DNA of 64,000 nucleotides from Burkholderia cepacia (GCF_001718835.1 NZ_CP013442.1:558001-622000), one strand, 5' to 3'. Shown: positions 24,297-33,843, counted from the first letter of the stretch. Translations and numbers: made by a program. The notes: generated by a model not told the origin, from the letters alone.

Positions 24297-25550
24297 ATGT
24301 CCTCCCCTTCGCTTTCCCCATCCATGCCCGGAACGCGGAAAACCGCGTCCGACGCGCTGCCCGCCGGCGTTTCCCCGCGCTCGGCCGCGTACAAGCGCAT
24401 CGCGCTGGCGCTCTTCCTTGCCGGTTTTGCCACGTTCTCGCTGCTGTACTGCGTCCAGCCGCTGCTTCCCGCGTTCGCCCGCGAGTTCGGGCTCGGCGCG
24501 GCCTCGAGTTCGCTCTCGCTGTCGCTGTCGACCGGGATGCTGGCGATCTCCATCCTGTGCGCGGGCGCGCTGTCCGAACGCGTCGGTCGACGCGGGCTGA
24601 TGTTCGCGTCGATGACGCTCGCCGCACTGTTCAACGTGCTCGCCGCGCTGTCGCCCGACTGGAACCTGCTGCTGGTCTGGCGCGCGCTGGAAGGCTTCGC
24701 GCTCGGCGGCGTCCCGGCGGTGGCAATGGCCTATCTCGCCGAGGAAATCGCGTCGGATGGGCTCGGCTTCTCGATGGGGCTCTATGTCGGCGGGACCGCG
24801 TTCGGCGGCATGGTCGGACGGATCGGCATGAGCATGCTGGAAGAGCATTTCTCGTGGCGCACCGCGATGCTGACGATCGGTGTCGTCGACCTCGTCGCGG
24901 CGGCCGCGTTCGTGATGCTGCTGCCGCCGTCGCGGCGCTTCGTGAAGCGCACCGACCTGACGCTGCGCCATCACGTCCGGCTGTGGGGCGAGCAGATGCG
25001 TCACGCGCGGCTCCCGTTCGTGTTCGCGATCGGCTTCCTGGTGATGGGCGCGTTCGTGACGATCTACAACTATGCGGGCTTCCGGCTCACCGCGGCCCCG
25101 TTCAACCTGAGTGCGACCGCGTGCGGGCTGATCTTCGGCGCCTACCTGTTCGGGATGGTGTCGTCATCGAGCGCGGGCGCGCTCGCCGACCGTCTCGGAC
25201 GTTCACCGGTGCTCGTCAGCGGCGTGCTCGTGTTCGCTGCGGGCCTCGCGCTGACGCTGTCGCATTCGCTCGTCGCGATCGTCGTCGGCATCGTGCTCGT
25301 GACGATCGGCTTCTTCATTGCCCACTCGGTCGCGAGCGGCTGGGTGGGCTACCTCGCGGGGGCCGCGAAGGGGCACGCCGCATCGCTGTACCTGCTCGCC
25401 TACTACCTCGGGTCGAGCGTGCTCGGGTCGATCGGCGGCACGTTCTGGCAACACGGCGCGTGGACGGGCGTCGCCGCGTATGTCGCGGTGCTGCTCGCGC
25501 TCGGGCTGCTGGCTGCACGCCGGATGACCCGCGTGGAGCATGTGCGGTAA
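24297..25550 (+). CDS. MFS transporter (YnfM-like)
   Basis: 417 residues with 12 hydrophobic segments. The family motif after helix 2 is ALSERVGRRGLM and the helix 1 region reads FATFSLLYCVQPLLPAFA, as in YnfM-type drug/H+ antiporters. An inner-membrane exporter is likely; substrate unknown. Regulated by the divergent LysR gene. Confidence 0.88.
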   Translation: MSSPSLSPSMPGTRKTASDALPAGVSPRSAAYKRIALALFLAGFATFSLLYCVQPLLPAFAREFGLGAASSSLSLSLSTGMLAISILCAGALSERVGRRGLMFASMTLAALFNVLAALSPDWNLLLVWRALEGFALGGVPAVAMAYLAEEIASDGLGFSMGLYVGGTAFGGMVGRIGMSMLEEHFSWRTAMLTIGVVDLVAAAAFVMLLPPSRRFVKRTDLTLRHHVRLWGEQMRHARLPFVFAIGFLVMGAFVTIYNYAGFRLTAAPFNLSATACGLIFGAYLFGMVSSSSAGALADRLGRSPVLVSGVLVFAAGLALTLSHSLVAIVVGIVLVTIGFFIAHSVASGWVGYLAGAAKGHAASLYLLAYYLGSSVLGSIGGTFWQHGAWTGVAAYVAVLLALGLLAARRMTRVEHVR

Positions 25551-25720
25551 GCGCCCCGCGCCGACGGCTTCGGCGCGCATCTTGTGTCGAATGATTGCAC
25601 TCGCGGTCTTCGTTTGGATTCCGAAGGTGTCGACGAGGTACTTCCGAATGCAGGTCGTCTACGTGTAAAAGTCGTCGTGGCCTCGTCGAGCGACCGACGC
25701 GAAAAAGCCGCGCCCGCGCG

Positions 25721-26671
25721 TCACGCCGGCGACGAATCGGCCTCGCGTAGCGTGATGCCCGTCCACGTGCCGCTTGCAGCGAGCTCGCCAATCAGCTCGA
25801 CGATCGTTTCCCGCACCACCAGCGCCGCGGAATTGATGGGGGACGTGTTGGACCAGCACAGGCTCGCGGGTCGGCGGATCTCCGGCTCGACAATCCGGCG
25901 CATCTTCGGCCGGTTGGACGGCTCGCGCAGCGCCATCACGGATGCGGGCAGGATCGTGCACGCGAGGCCCGACTGTGCGAGCGAGATCATCGTCGGCAGC
26001 GAATCGATATCCGCGATGATGTTGAGCGGCACCTCCTCGCGCGCAAACGTGCGCTCGAGCAGCAGGCGCAGCCCGTTCTGCACGCCCGGCGCGACGAGCG
26101 GCACGCCGGCAAGCGCCGCGAGTGTGCAGGTGCGCGCACGCGACGGCACCGCATCGCCCGGCTCACCGAGCAGATGCAGCACTTCGTCGAACAGCGGCAG
26201 CGCGGTGATGCCGGTCGTGTTGGATTCGCGGAACAGGATCGCAAGGTCGAGCCGCCCGTTCGCGAGCAGCTCGTTGATGAAGCCGCTCATGCTTTCGATG
26301 TACTGCAGCCGGATGCCCGGATAACGAGACCTGACCCGTTCGAACAGCGGTACGGCGAGAATCGACGTCATCGTGGTGGGAAAACCCACCGCGACCGTAC
26401 CGGACTCACTGCCCACACCTTCCCGCACTTCCTGGCGTAGTTGCTCCATCTGCCGGAGCACAAGCCGCGCATGGCGGTACAGCGCCTGCCCAGCCGCGGT
26501 CGGCTTCACGCCCTGCGGGCTGCGCAGCAGCAGCGTGACCCCGATGTCGGCTTCAAGTTTCGCGATCTGCTGACTCAACGACGGCTGCGCGACGAACAGT
26601 TTTTCGGCCGCCTTCCCGAGGCTCCCGTATTCCACGATGCTGACGAAGTAACGGAGCTGGCGGATGTCCAT
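25721..26671 (-). CDS. LysR-type regulator of the adjacent CoA-pathway operon
   Basis: 316 residues: MDIRQLRYFVSIVEYGSLGK, AAEKLFVAQPSLSQQIAKLE, then an effector domain. I chose the ATG at 26671 because the helix-turn-helix starts right after it. It is divergent from the hydratase gene, with a 23-bp dyad between. In Pseudomonas aeruginosa the itaconate genes have a LysR regulator (ItcR) in the same position, so an itaconate-type effector is a reasonable guess. Confidence 0.88.
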   Translation of the reverse strand: MDIRQLRYFVSIVEYGSLGKAAEKLFVAQPSLSQQIAKLEADIGVTLLLRSPQGVKPTAAGQALYRHARLVLRQMEQLRQEVREGVGSESGTVAVGFPTTMTSILAVPLFERVRSRYPGIRLQYIESMSGFINELLANGRLDLAILFRESNTTGITALPLFDEVLHLLGEPGDAVPSRARTCTLAALAGVPLVAPGVQNGLRLLLERTFAREEVPLNIIADIDSLPTMISLAQSGLACTILPASVMALREPSNRPKMRRIVEPEIRRPASLCWSNTSPINSAALVVRETIVELIGELAASGTWTGITLREADSSPA

Positions 26672-26691
26672 GGCGGTTCGGTCGAAGCGAA

Positions 26692-26714
26692 AGTCATAGG
26701 ATACCCCTATGACT
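26692..26714. promoter_or_regulatory. LysR-type operator, 9-bp perfect arms
   Basis: AGTCATAGG and CCTATGACT flank a 5-base spacer in the gap between the LysR gene and the hydratase gene. Confidence 0.65.
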
Positions 26715-26811
26715 GGCACATTCAAACGGTATTTCCTCCGCGCGCCCGCTTCACCTAAAGTCACTTCATCCCAAGTCGAAACAGCCGGCCTGCCCGGCGA
26801 TGGAGGTGACA

Positions 26812-27657
26812 GTGAATGCTCCCCGGTCGCATGCCAGCGACGATGTTCAACAGGTCGCGACCGACCTGATCAGCGCCGAACGTGCCGCGGCATTCGCCGC
26901 CACGCTCGACCATCCGACGCGCCCTGTAGCAGGCGACGCGTTGCTGCCCGCCTGGCACTGGCTGTATTTCTGGTCGATCGAGCAGCAGGCCGAACTCGGC
27001 CACGACGGTCATCCGCGCAAGGGCGGCTTCCTGCCCGACCTCGGGCTGCCGCGACGCATGTGGGCCGGCGGCCGCCTTGCGTTCGAACGCCCACTGACGA
27101 TCGGCACGATCGCGACGCGCACGTCGCGCGTGCTGTCGATCGAACGAAAGGAAGGCCGCAGCGGCGCGCTCGGCTTCGTCACCGTCGAGCACGTGATCGA
27201 ATCGGCAGGGGAAGTCGCGATCCGCGAGGAACACGACATCGTCTATCGCGGCCCGGCCGCGCCCGGCGCCACCGCCCCCTCGCCGAAGGGCGCACCCGAC
27301 GATGCGCAATGGCAGCTCGACATCACACCGGATGAAGTCATGCTGTTCCGCTATTCCGCACTGACCTTCAACGGCCATCGCATTCACTACGATCGCACCT
27401 ATGCGCGCGACGTCGAAGGCTATCCGGACCTCGTCGTGCACGGCCCGCTGATCTCGACGCTACTGCTCGACCTCGTGACGCGCTCGCTGCCTGACGCGAC
27501 CGTCGTCGAATATGCCTATCGCGCGGTGCGGCCGACCTTCCTTGGCAACACGTTCAGTGTATGCGGCCGCCTCGCCGACGACGGCAAGACCATTGACCTT
27601 TGGGCGAAGGATCACGACGGCTGGCTGACCATGTCCGCGACCGCGACCCTCGCCTGA
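26812..27657 (+). CDS. FAS1-like acyl-CoA hydratase (itaconyl-/mesaconyl-CoA hydratase type)
   Basis: 281 residues, double hot-dog FAS1-like dehydratase of the mesaconyl-C4-CoA hydratase type (LPAWHWLYFWSIEQQAELGH, DGHPRKGGFLPDLGLPRRMW, HYDRTYARDVEGYPDLVVHGPL). In itaconate degradation such an enzyme hydrates itaconyl-CoA to citramalyl-CoA. I chose the GTG at 26812, five bases after GGAGGTGA. It is the first gene of an operon with an acyl-CoA dehydrogenase and a CoA-transferase. Confidence 0.82.
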   Translation: MNAPRSHASDDVQQVATDLISAERAAAFAATLDHPTRPVAGDALLPAWHWLYFWSIEQQAELGHDGHPRKGGFLPDLGLPRRMWAGGRLAFERPLTIGTIATRTSRVLSIERKEGRSGALGFVTVEHVIESAGEVAIREEHDIVYRGPAAPGATAPSPKGAPDDAQWQLDITPDEVMLFRYSALTFNGHRIHYDRTYARDVEGYPDLVVHGPLISTLLLDLVTRSLPDATVVEYAYRAVRPTFLGNTFSVCGRLADDGKTIDLWAKDHDGWLTMSATATLA

Positions 27658-27687
27658 CCCGTTCCGACGATTACCCCGATCCGCACC

Positions 27688-28845
27688 GTGAATCAAACCG
27701 ACGCGTACCAAGACATTCGCGAAGCCGTTCGCGACCTGTGCGGTGAGTTTTCCGCTGAATATTTCCGCAAGATCGACGAGGAACGCGGCTACCCCGAAGC
27801 GTTCGTCGACGCGCTGACGAAAGCCGGCTGGCTCGCCGCACTGATTCCGCAGGAATACGGCGGCTCCGGTCTCGGCCTGACCGAGGCATCGGTGATCATG
27901 GAGGAAATCAACCGCGCGGGCGGCAACTCCGGCGCGTGTCACGGCCAGATGTACAACATGGGCACGCTGCTGCGCCACGGCTCGGCCGAGCAAAAGCAGC
28001 GCTACCTGCCGAGGTTCGCGAGCGGCGAGCTGCGCCTGCAGTCGATGGGCGTGACCGAGCCGACCACCGGCACCGACACGACGAAGATCAAGACGACCGC
28101 GGTACGCAAGGGCGACCGTTACGTGATCAACGGCCAGAAGGTGTGGATCTCGCGCGTGCAGCACTCCGACCTGATGATCCTGCTCGCACGCACCACGCCG
28201 CTGTCGGACGTGAAGAAGAAGTCCGAAGGGATGTCGATCTTCATCGTCGACCTGCATCACGCGATCGGCAACGGGATGACGGTGCGCCCGATCCCGAACA
28301 TGGTGAACCACGAGACAAACGAACTGTTTTTCGACAACCTCGAGATCCCCGCGGAGAACCTGATCGGCGAGGAAGGCCGGGGCTTCAAGTACATCCTCGA
28401 CGGATTGAATGCGGAACGCACACTGATCGCGGCCGAATGCATCGGCGACGGCTACTGGTTCGTCGACAAGGTGTCGCAGTACGTGAAGGATCGCGTCGTG
28501 TTCGGCCGGCCGATCGGCCAGAACCAGGGCGTGCAGTTTCCGATCGCCCGCTCGTTCGTCAACGTCGAGGCCGCGAGCCTGATGCGCTTCGAGGCCGCGC
28601 GCCGGTTCGATGCGCACGAGCCGTGCGGCGCGCAGGCAAACATGGCGAAGCTGCTCGCCGCCGATGCGTCGTGGGAAGCCGCGAATGCGTGCCTGCAGTT
28701 CCATGGCGGCTTCGGTTTCGCGTGCGAATACGACGTCGAGCGCAAGTTCCGCGAAACGCGCCTGTATCAGGTCGCGCCGATCTCGACGAACCTGATCCTG
28801 TCGTACGTCGCCGAGCACATCCTCGGCCTGCCGCGTTCGTTCTGA
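27688..28845 (+). CDS. Acyl-CoA dehydrogenase
   Basis: 385 residues, FAD-dependent acyl-CoA dehydrogenase fold. Typical stretches are LIPQEYGGSGLGL, MGVTEPTTGTDTTKIKTTA, ING-KVWIS, and the C-terminal FHGGFGFACEYDVERKFRET. It passes electrons to ETF. A similar gene sits in the P. aeruginosa itaconate cluster, where its exact role is unclear. It lies 30 bases after the hydratase and 14 bases before the CoA-transferase. Confidence 0.88.
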   Translation: MNQTDAYQDIREAVRDLCGEFSAEYFRKIDEERGYPEAFVDALTKAGWLAALIPQEYGGSGLGLTEASVIMEEINRAGGNSGACHGQMYNMGTLLRHGSAEQKQRYLPRFASGELRLQSMGVTEPTTGTDTTKIKTTAVRKGDRYVINGQKVWISRVQHSDLMILLARTTPLSDVKKKSEGMSIFIVDLHHAIGNGMTVRPIPNMVNHETNELFFDNLEIPAENLIGEEGRGFKYILDGLNAERTLIAAECIGDGYWFVDKVSQYVKDRVVFGRPIGQNQGVQFPIARSFVNVEAASLMRFEAARRFDAHEPCGAQANMAKLLAADASWEAANACLQFHGGFGFACEYDVERKFRETRLYQVAPISTNLILSYVAEHILGLPRSF

Positions 28846-28859
28846 CGGGAGAGACGAGC

Positions 28860-30038
28860 ATGCGCCCACTGGAAGGCATCAAGGTCGTCACGTTCGAGCA
28901 TGCGATCGCCGCGCCGTTCTGCACGCGTCAGCTCGCGGATCTCGGCGCGCGCGTGATCAAGGTCGAGCGGCCGGGCGTCGGCGATTTCGCGCGGGGCTAC
29001 GACGAACGCGTGTCGGGGCTCGCGTCCCACTTCGTGTGGACCAACCGCTCGAAGGAAAGCATCACGCTCGACGTCAAGCAGCCCGCGGCGCTCGACGTCG
29101 TTCACCGGCTGCTCGCGGACGCCGACGTGTTCGTGCAGAACCTTGCCCCCGGAGCGACGCAGCGCCTGGGGCTCGACTACGACACGCTGCGCGAGCGCTA
29201 TCCGCGTCTGATCGTCTGCGACATTTCCGGCTACGGACTCGACGGGCCGTTTCGCGACAAGAAGGCGTACGACCTGCTGATCCAGAGTGAATCCGGATTC
29301 CTCAGCATTACCGGCTCCGGCGGCGAGCCGGCCAAGGCCGGCTGCTCGATCGCCGATATCGCCGCAGGCATGTATGCGTATACGAACATCCTCGCCGCGT
29401 TGATCGAGCGCGGCCGCACCGGACGCGGCCGGCACTTCGACGTGTCGATGCTCGAAAGCATGGTCGAGTGGATGAGCTATCCGCTCTACTACGCGATCGA
29501 CGGACAGTCACCGCCGCGGCAAGCCGGCGCATCGCACGCGACGATCTTTCCGTACGGCCCGTTCAAGGCCGGCGACGGGAAGACCGTGATGCTGGGCCTG
29601 CAGAACGAGCGCGAATGGAAGCGCTTCTGCGAGACCGTGATCCGCGTGCCCGAACTGGCGGCAGACGAGCGCTTCGGTTCGAACAGTCGCCGCGTCGCGA
29701 ATCGCAACGAGCTCGCGGCCGTCATCGTCGGCGCGTTCTCGACATTGACGGCCGACGACGTTATCGGCCGGCTCGAGCAAGCCGGCATCGCGAACGCGCG
29801 GATGAACGACATGCACGGCGTCTGGACGCATGAACAGCTTGCCGCCCGGCATCGCTGGACGCGGGTCGACACGCCTGCCGGCGAGATCCCCGCCCTGCTG
29901 CCACCCGGCGTCACGCCGTGCGACGATCCGCGCATGGATCCGGTGCCAGCGCTCGGCCAGCATACCGATGCCGTGCTGCGCGAGATCGGCTATACCGATG
30001 AACAAATTCACACGTTGCACGCATCCGGCGCGGTCTGA
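28860..30038 (+). CDS. Class III CoA-transferase (CaiB/BaiF family)
   Basis: 392 residues with the family III fold: MRPLEGIKVVTFEHAIAAPF at the start, LADLGARVIKVERPGVGDFARGYD, NRSKESITLDVK and a catalytic Asp in KAYDLLIQ. It transfers CoA between carboxylic acids. With the hydratase and the CitE-like lyase it would fit itaconate CoA-transferase (Ict); succinyl-CoA would be the likely donor. GGGAG precedes the ATG. Confidence 0.85.
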   Translation: MRPLEGIKVVTFEHAIAAPFCTRQLADLGARVIKVERPGVGDFARGYDERVSGLASHFVWTNRSKESITLDVKQPAALDVVHRLLADADVFVQNLAPGATQRLGLDYDTLRERYPRLIVCDISGYGLDGPFRDKKAYDLLIQSESGFLSITGSGGEPAKAGCSIADIAAGMYAYTNILAALIERGRTGRGRHFDVSMLESMVEWMSYPLYYAIDGQSPPRQAGASHATIFPYGPFKAGDGKTVMLGLQNEREWKRFCETVIRVPELAADERFGSNSRRVANRNELAAVIVGAFSTLTADDVIGRLEQAGIANARMNDMHGVWTHEQLAARHRWTRVDTPAGEIPALLPPGVTPCDDPRMDPVPALGQHTDAVLREIGYTDEQIHTLHASGAV

Positions 30039-30094
30039 CCGGTTTTTTCCGCGCTGAACGAAGCGCGCCCCTCATCGACATATCGAAGCGTCTC

Positions 30095-30114
30095 CGCGTC
30101 CGTTCACGGACGCG
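30095..30114. terminator. Hairpin between convergent genes
   Basis: CGCGTCCG and CGGACGCG pair perfectly around TTCA, between the CoA-transferase and the convergent lyase gene. Confidence 0.55.
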
Positions 30115-30149
30115 AGATCGCCACTATTGCGCGAGTACATCGCTGCGCA

Positions 30150-31025
30150 TCATTCGCCGGCCGCCTCGTTCGATGCACCGTCGACGGCAGGGGCCAGCCC
30201 GGCGATCCGCGTGGCGCGCAACAGCACGGGCCGATCGACCATCTTCCCGTCGACCGTCACCACACCGCCATTTGAATTGCGCATCGAATCGAGCACCCGG
30301 CGCGCCCAGCAAACCTCGTCCGCACTCGGCCGATAGCACTTGTGCACGAACCCGATCTGCTTCGGATGAATGCACAGCTTCCCGCCAAATCCCAGTTGCT
30401 TCCCGTTGAATGCATCACGCTCGATCCGTTCCCCGTCGTGAATATCCGGCGTCACTCCGTCGACCGGCGACTCGATGCCGGCCACCCTCGACACCAACGC
30501 GAGCTGCGAGCGGAAGTAATTGAGCGACACGCCATCGTCGGACATGCCCATGTCCGCGATGAAATCGAGCGTGCCGAACATCAATCGCTCGACGTACGGC
30601 GCCTTTGCGACTTCGAGCGCATTCCACATGCCATTCGCGCTTTCGATCAACGGATAGACCGGCACACGCCGTCGCGCAAGCGCGACGACGGCGCAAACGT
30701 CGTCGGCGCTCTCGGCCTTCGGCAGCACGATACCGGCCACACCCTTCAACGCGCCGAGCGTGGCATCGGCATCGAACCATGGCGTGTTCCGCGCGTTGAT
30801 CCGCACGAGCACTGGATGCTCGGGCGAAACCCACCGTGCTGTCGCGTCGCGCGCCGACGTTTTCGCTTCAGGCTCGACCGCATCCTCGAGATCGATGATG
30901 ACCGCATCGGCGCCGCTCGCGAGTGCCTTGTCGAACCGTTCGGGCTTGTTCCCCGGGACGAACAGGTATGACTGGGCGGGTATCGAGCGTCCGGCGCCGG
31001 CGCGATGCGCGGCATCAGACGGCAT
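30150..31025 (-). CDS. CitE-like CoA-ester lyase (citramalyl-CoA lyase type)
   Basis: 291 residues of the HpcH/HpaI aldolase/CitE family: SYLFVPGNKPERFDKAL, DLEDAVEP, VRINARNTPWFDAD, IESANGMWNA and GKLCIHPKQI. Together with the convergent hydratase and CoA-transferase it would complete itaconate breakdown to acetyl-CoA and pyruvate as citramalyl-CoA lyase. GGAGG lies 6 bases before the ATG at 31025. That start overlaps the end of a decayed etfB reading frame, so it may be translationally coupled to it. Confidence 0.85.
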   Translation of the reverse strand: MPSDAAHRAGAGRSIPAQSYLFVPGNKPERFDKALASGADAVIIDLEDAVEPEAKTSARDATARWVSPEHPVLVRINARNTPWFDADATLGALKGVAGIVLPKAESADDVCAVVALARRRVPVYPLIESANGMWNALEVAKAPYVERLMFGTLDFIADMGMSDDGVSLNYFRSQLALVSRVAGIESPVDGVTPDIHDGERIERDAFNGKQLGFGGKLCIHPKQIGFVHKCYRPSADEVCWARRVLDSMRNSNGGVVTVDGKMVDRPVLLRATRIAGLAPAVDGASNEAAGE

Positions 31026-31122
31026 CGACCACCTCCGGAACCCGTTCGATTGCGTCGAACGGGTTCATCGACGTCTTCACGTTGTAATCGACCACCCGCT
31101 TCGCTGCTACCACGATCTTCAC
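31015..31122 (-). pseudogene. Electron-transfer flavoprotein beta subunit remnant, 35 codons
   Basis: From a GTG at 31122 with a strong GGAGG site 8 bases upstream, the frame reads MKIVVAAKRVVDYNVK followed directly by TSMNPFDAIERVPEVVDAV and a stop. The first part is the classic EtfB N-terminus; the second matches the MSMNPFDEIAVEEA region that normally starts about 17 residues later. An internal deletion and loss of the remaining 200 residues leave a miniature frame ending 11 bases into the lyase gene. Confidence 0.75.
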
Positions 31123-31334
31123 GCGTCGTTCCTCCATCCGTTTGTCGGCATCAACCAATTTCGCAGGCCATTACACGCGGAATCCCGTACGTCGACAACT
31201 ATCGATTGGCTCTGCCGGCCATAGCCCAAACCTATTGGCCGGTTCGCCTTCGGACAGGGACTGATTCCGGGTCAGGGGCAGCCGGGCGACCTTCCTGCCC
31301 GTCGGTTATCGACTCTCGACGAAAAAACGCCGTG

Positions 31335-32453
31335 CTACTCGTTCGCGTATTCCAGCTGCAGCGCAATCCAGTCCGACGTAGCGGCGCCATAGCGTGCCGC
31401 TATATCTCCCAGCACACCGGGCAGCACGGCATCTCCACGCCGCCCATCCGGAATCGTCACGCGCGCGCGCCCGATACTTGCCGGCCGGGTCAGCAACCTC
31501 AACCCGTGCCTTGATACAACCTCCCGCCCCTCTCCCGTCGCGACGACGTCGCTGCGCCAGGTCCGCGCCCACGCATCCACGGTCAACGCGACCGGCAATT
31601 CGTCAAAACCGGGTTCGAGCGGCAGATCGAACGTCTCGTACCGCCAGAACGCAACGCGGTTCGTCAGCGCGGCCACCACCGTACGCGCGGTCAATCCATA
31701 CCGGCTGCCGTCGTGCTCGTCGTTCCAGGCTTGCACGCCGATGGTCCGTGCGGTGTCACGCGCTGTCGCGGGCCCGGCAAGCGCGCTCACCAGCGCAAGC
31801 GACGCGGGAATGGACGCGGACACGCCGGTCGTCGTCATGACGTTGCCGTCCATCACGTAGCGGCGATCGTCGACCCACGTCGTCCCGGTGAAGCGGCGAC
31901 GCAGGCGGTCGCGCGAATACCAGTGCGACGTCGCAGTACGATGCCGTAGCAGTCCGGCATTCGCGAGGACTTCCGCGCCGTCGCAGATCGCCACCATCGT
32001 CGCGCCGCCAGCGGCCTGCTTTTGCAGCCATGCCAATACCGCCGGCCGGTCGGCCCCGTGCAGCGCGGGTACGATCACGACATCCGCCCCGGCAGGTATC
32101 GCGGCATCGAACCGGTCGAACGTGGTGTCGGCCAGCATGCGCAATGCGGGCATCAGTTCGACGGGCCCTGCATCGACCGACACGGCGACGACATCGGCCG
32201 CACCGGATGCCTTCAGGATCGCGTACGGAACGAGGAAATCGGTCGTCTCCGTTCCGGCGTTGTCCGCGACGATCGCCACGAGCGGCCGCTTGCGCCCGTC
32301 CTTTGGCGCGGACACCGTCAGCGCTCGTGTGTCCGGCAACATGCGCTCCGCCGGCGCTTGCGTCGACGCACCCCACGCCCACGCACAAAACTGCATGCAG
32401 GCAAACAGCGCCACCATCGTGCGCGTCGCCCTGCTCCTCGTTCTTTCCAGCAT
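31335..32453 (-). CDS. Exported DJ-1/PfpI-family protein
   Basis: 372 residues. A signal peptide (TMVALFACMQFCAWAWG) precedes a DJ-1/PfpI (class I glutamine amidotransferase-like) domain at about residues 55-225, with the nucleophile-elbow Cys in MVAICDGAEVLANAG. A C-terminal half without known domain follows (residues 230-372). It is divergent from the GlxA-type regulator at 32542, which carries a related DJ-1 domain. Function unknown. Confidence 0.8.
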   Translation of the reverse strand: MLERTRSRATRTMVALFACMQFCAWAWGASTQAPAERMLPDTRALTVSAPKDGRKRPLVAIVADNAGTETTDFLVPYAILKASGAADVVAVSVDAGPVELMPALRMLADTTFDRFDAAIPAGADVVIVPALHGADRPAVLAWLQKQAAGGATMVAICDGAEVLANAGLLRHRTATSHWYSRDRLRRRFTGTTWVDDRRYVMDGNVMTTTGVSASIPASLALVSALAGPATARDTARTIGVQAWNDEHDGSRYGLTARTVVAALTNRVAFWRYETFDLPLEPGFDELPVALTVDAWARTWRSDVVATGEGREVVSRHGLRLLTRPASIGRARVTIPDGRRGDAVLPGVLGDIAARYGAATSDWIALQLEYANE

Positions 32454-32541
32454 CGCCCGCCCGCGTTAATCGATTGCACGTCCGGAAAATTACAAGGATC
32501 ATGCTCGCGGTCACAAGGACAACTCCACCGCACTTTCCGCC

Positions 32542-33552
32542 ATGTCCCAGTCAACCTGTTCGGCACGCGACATCGTTGTCGTCGGCTTCGAAGGCGTCCA
32601 GTCGCTCGACATCACGGGCCCGATGGAAGTGTTCGCGGTCGCGAACCGTTACCTGCCGGATCATGCCGCACCCTATCGGCTCACGCTCGCGTCGCAACAC
32701 GGGGGCGACATCGTCACGCATGCCGGTTTGCGACTCGCCGGCCCAATCGCACTCACGGCACTGCCCGAGCACATCGACACGATCATCATCGCCGGCGGCA
32801 GCGATGCTGCGCTGCGACACGCGGCGTCGGAAGCCGGCGTGCTGCCGTGGCTGCGCGCGCGGATCGCACACACGCGGCGAATCGCGAGCATCTGCACGGG
32901 CGCGTTCGTGCTCGCCGCGGGCGGATGGCTGGACGGCAAGCGCGCGACCACGCACTGGAACCAGTGTGCGACGCTGCAGGCGCTCTGCCCCGACGCGCGG
33001 ATCGAACCGGACGCGATCTACGTGAGCGATCCGCCGTTTCACACGTCGGCCGGCGTGACGGCCGGCATCGATCTGTGTCTTGCACTCGTCGAGGCGGACT
33101 GCGGCGCGCCGACCGCGCTCGCGGTCGCGCGCGAACTCGTGCTGTTCGTGCACCGTCCCGGCGGCCAGGCGCAGTTCAGCGTCGGGCTCGATATCCAGGC
33201 CAATGCGACGCCGCGCATGCGGACGCTGCTCACCGAGATCGCCGACGATCCGACCGGCGATCTCGGCGTGCCAGCCCTGGCAGCACGCCTGCACATGAGC
33301 GAGCGGACGTTCGCCCGCCATTTCCGCGAGCAAACCGGGCGATCGCCCGCGCAGTTCGTCCTTGCGGCACGCGTCGAGCGCGCGAAGGCGCTGCTCGAGC
33401 GGGCCGACTGGCCGCTCGAGCGCATCGCCGAACGGTCGGGGTTCGGCAGCATCGACGCGTTGCAGCGCGCATTCGCGAAGCAGCTCGGCGTGTCACCGAG
33501 CGATTATCGTGCACGCTTCGGCAAGCGACACGACGCGCCGCCGGCAACATAG
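32542..33552 (+). CDS. GlxA-type transcriptional regulator (DJ-1 plus AraC HTH)
   Basis: 336 residues: an N-terminal DJ-1/PfpI-like sensor domain (residues 9-180, with ASICTGAFVLAAGGWLDGKRAT) and a C-terminal AraC-type DNA-binding domain (residues 230-328: LAARLHMSERTFARHFREQT, then IAERSGFGSIDALQRAFAKQ). Such proteins respond to small amines or metabolites. It is divergent from the exported DJ-1 gene and probably controls it. Confidence 0.9.
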   Translation: MSQSTCSARDIVVVGFEGVQSLDITGPMEVFAVANRYLPDHAAPYRLTLASQHGGDIVTHAGLRLAGPIALTALPEHIDTIIIAGGSDAALRHAASEAGVLPWLRARIAHTRRIASICTGAFVLAAGGWLDGKRATTHWNQCATLQALCPDARIEPDAIYVSDPPFHTSAGVTAGIDLCLALVEADCGAPTALAVARELVLFVHRPGGQAQFSVGLDIQANATPRMRTLLTEIADDPTGDLGVPALAARLHMSERTFARHFREQTGRSPAQFVLAARVERAKALLERADWPLERIAERSGFGSIDALQRAFAKQLGVSPSDYRARFGKRHDAPPAT

Positions 33553-33843
33553 GTCGGCAATTGGCTACAACGCTTCGCCGACACCAACGCACATTTGCGC
33601 GCATCGCAATTTGCTTCGCTGCAGACACGCAGCGGCTGCCAAGCCCGAAACCCGCTCTTGCCGATACGGGCCCGGCTGACGTACCGGCTTCGACCGAACC
33701 GGCTGGCCGGCCGCACACGTTTGCGGCCACGTCGCGCCGATTCGCTTAGCATCCGGACCTCGATTTCTTCGCTTGCCTGCCGTTAACCCGGATTTCAGCG
33801 CAGCCCGGTTCATCGCGCCGGGCCTCCCCCTGCGAGCGCCAGC

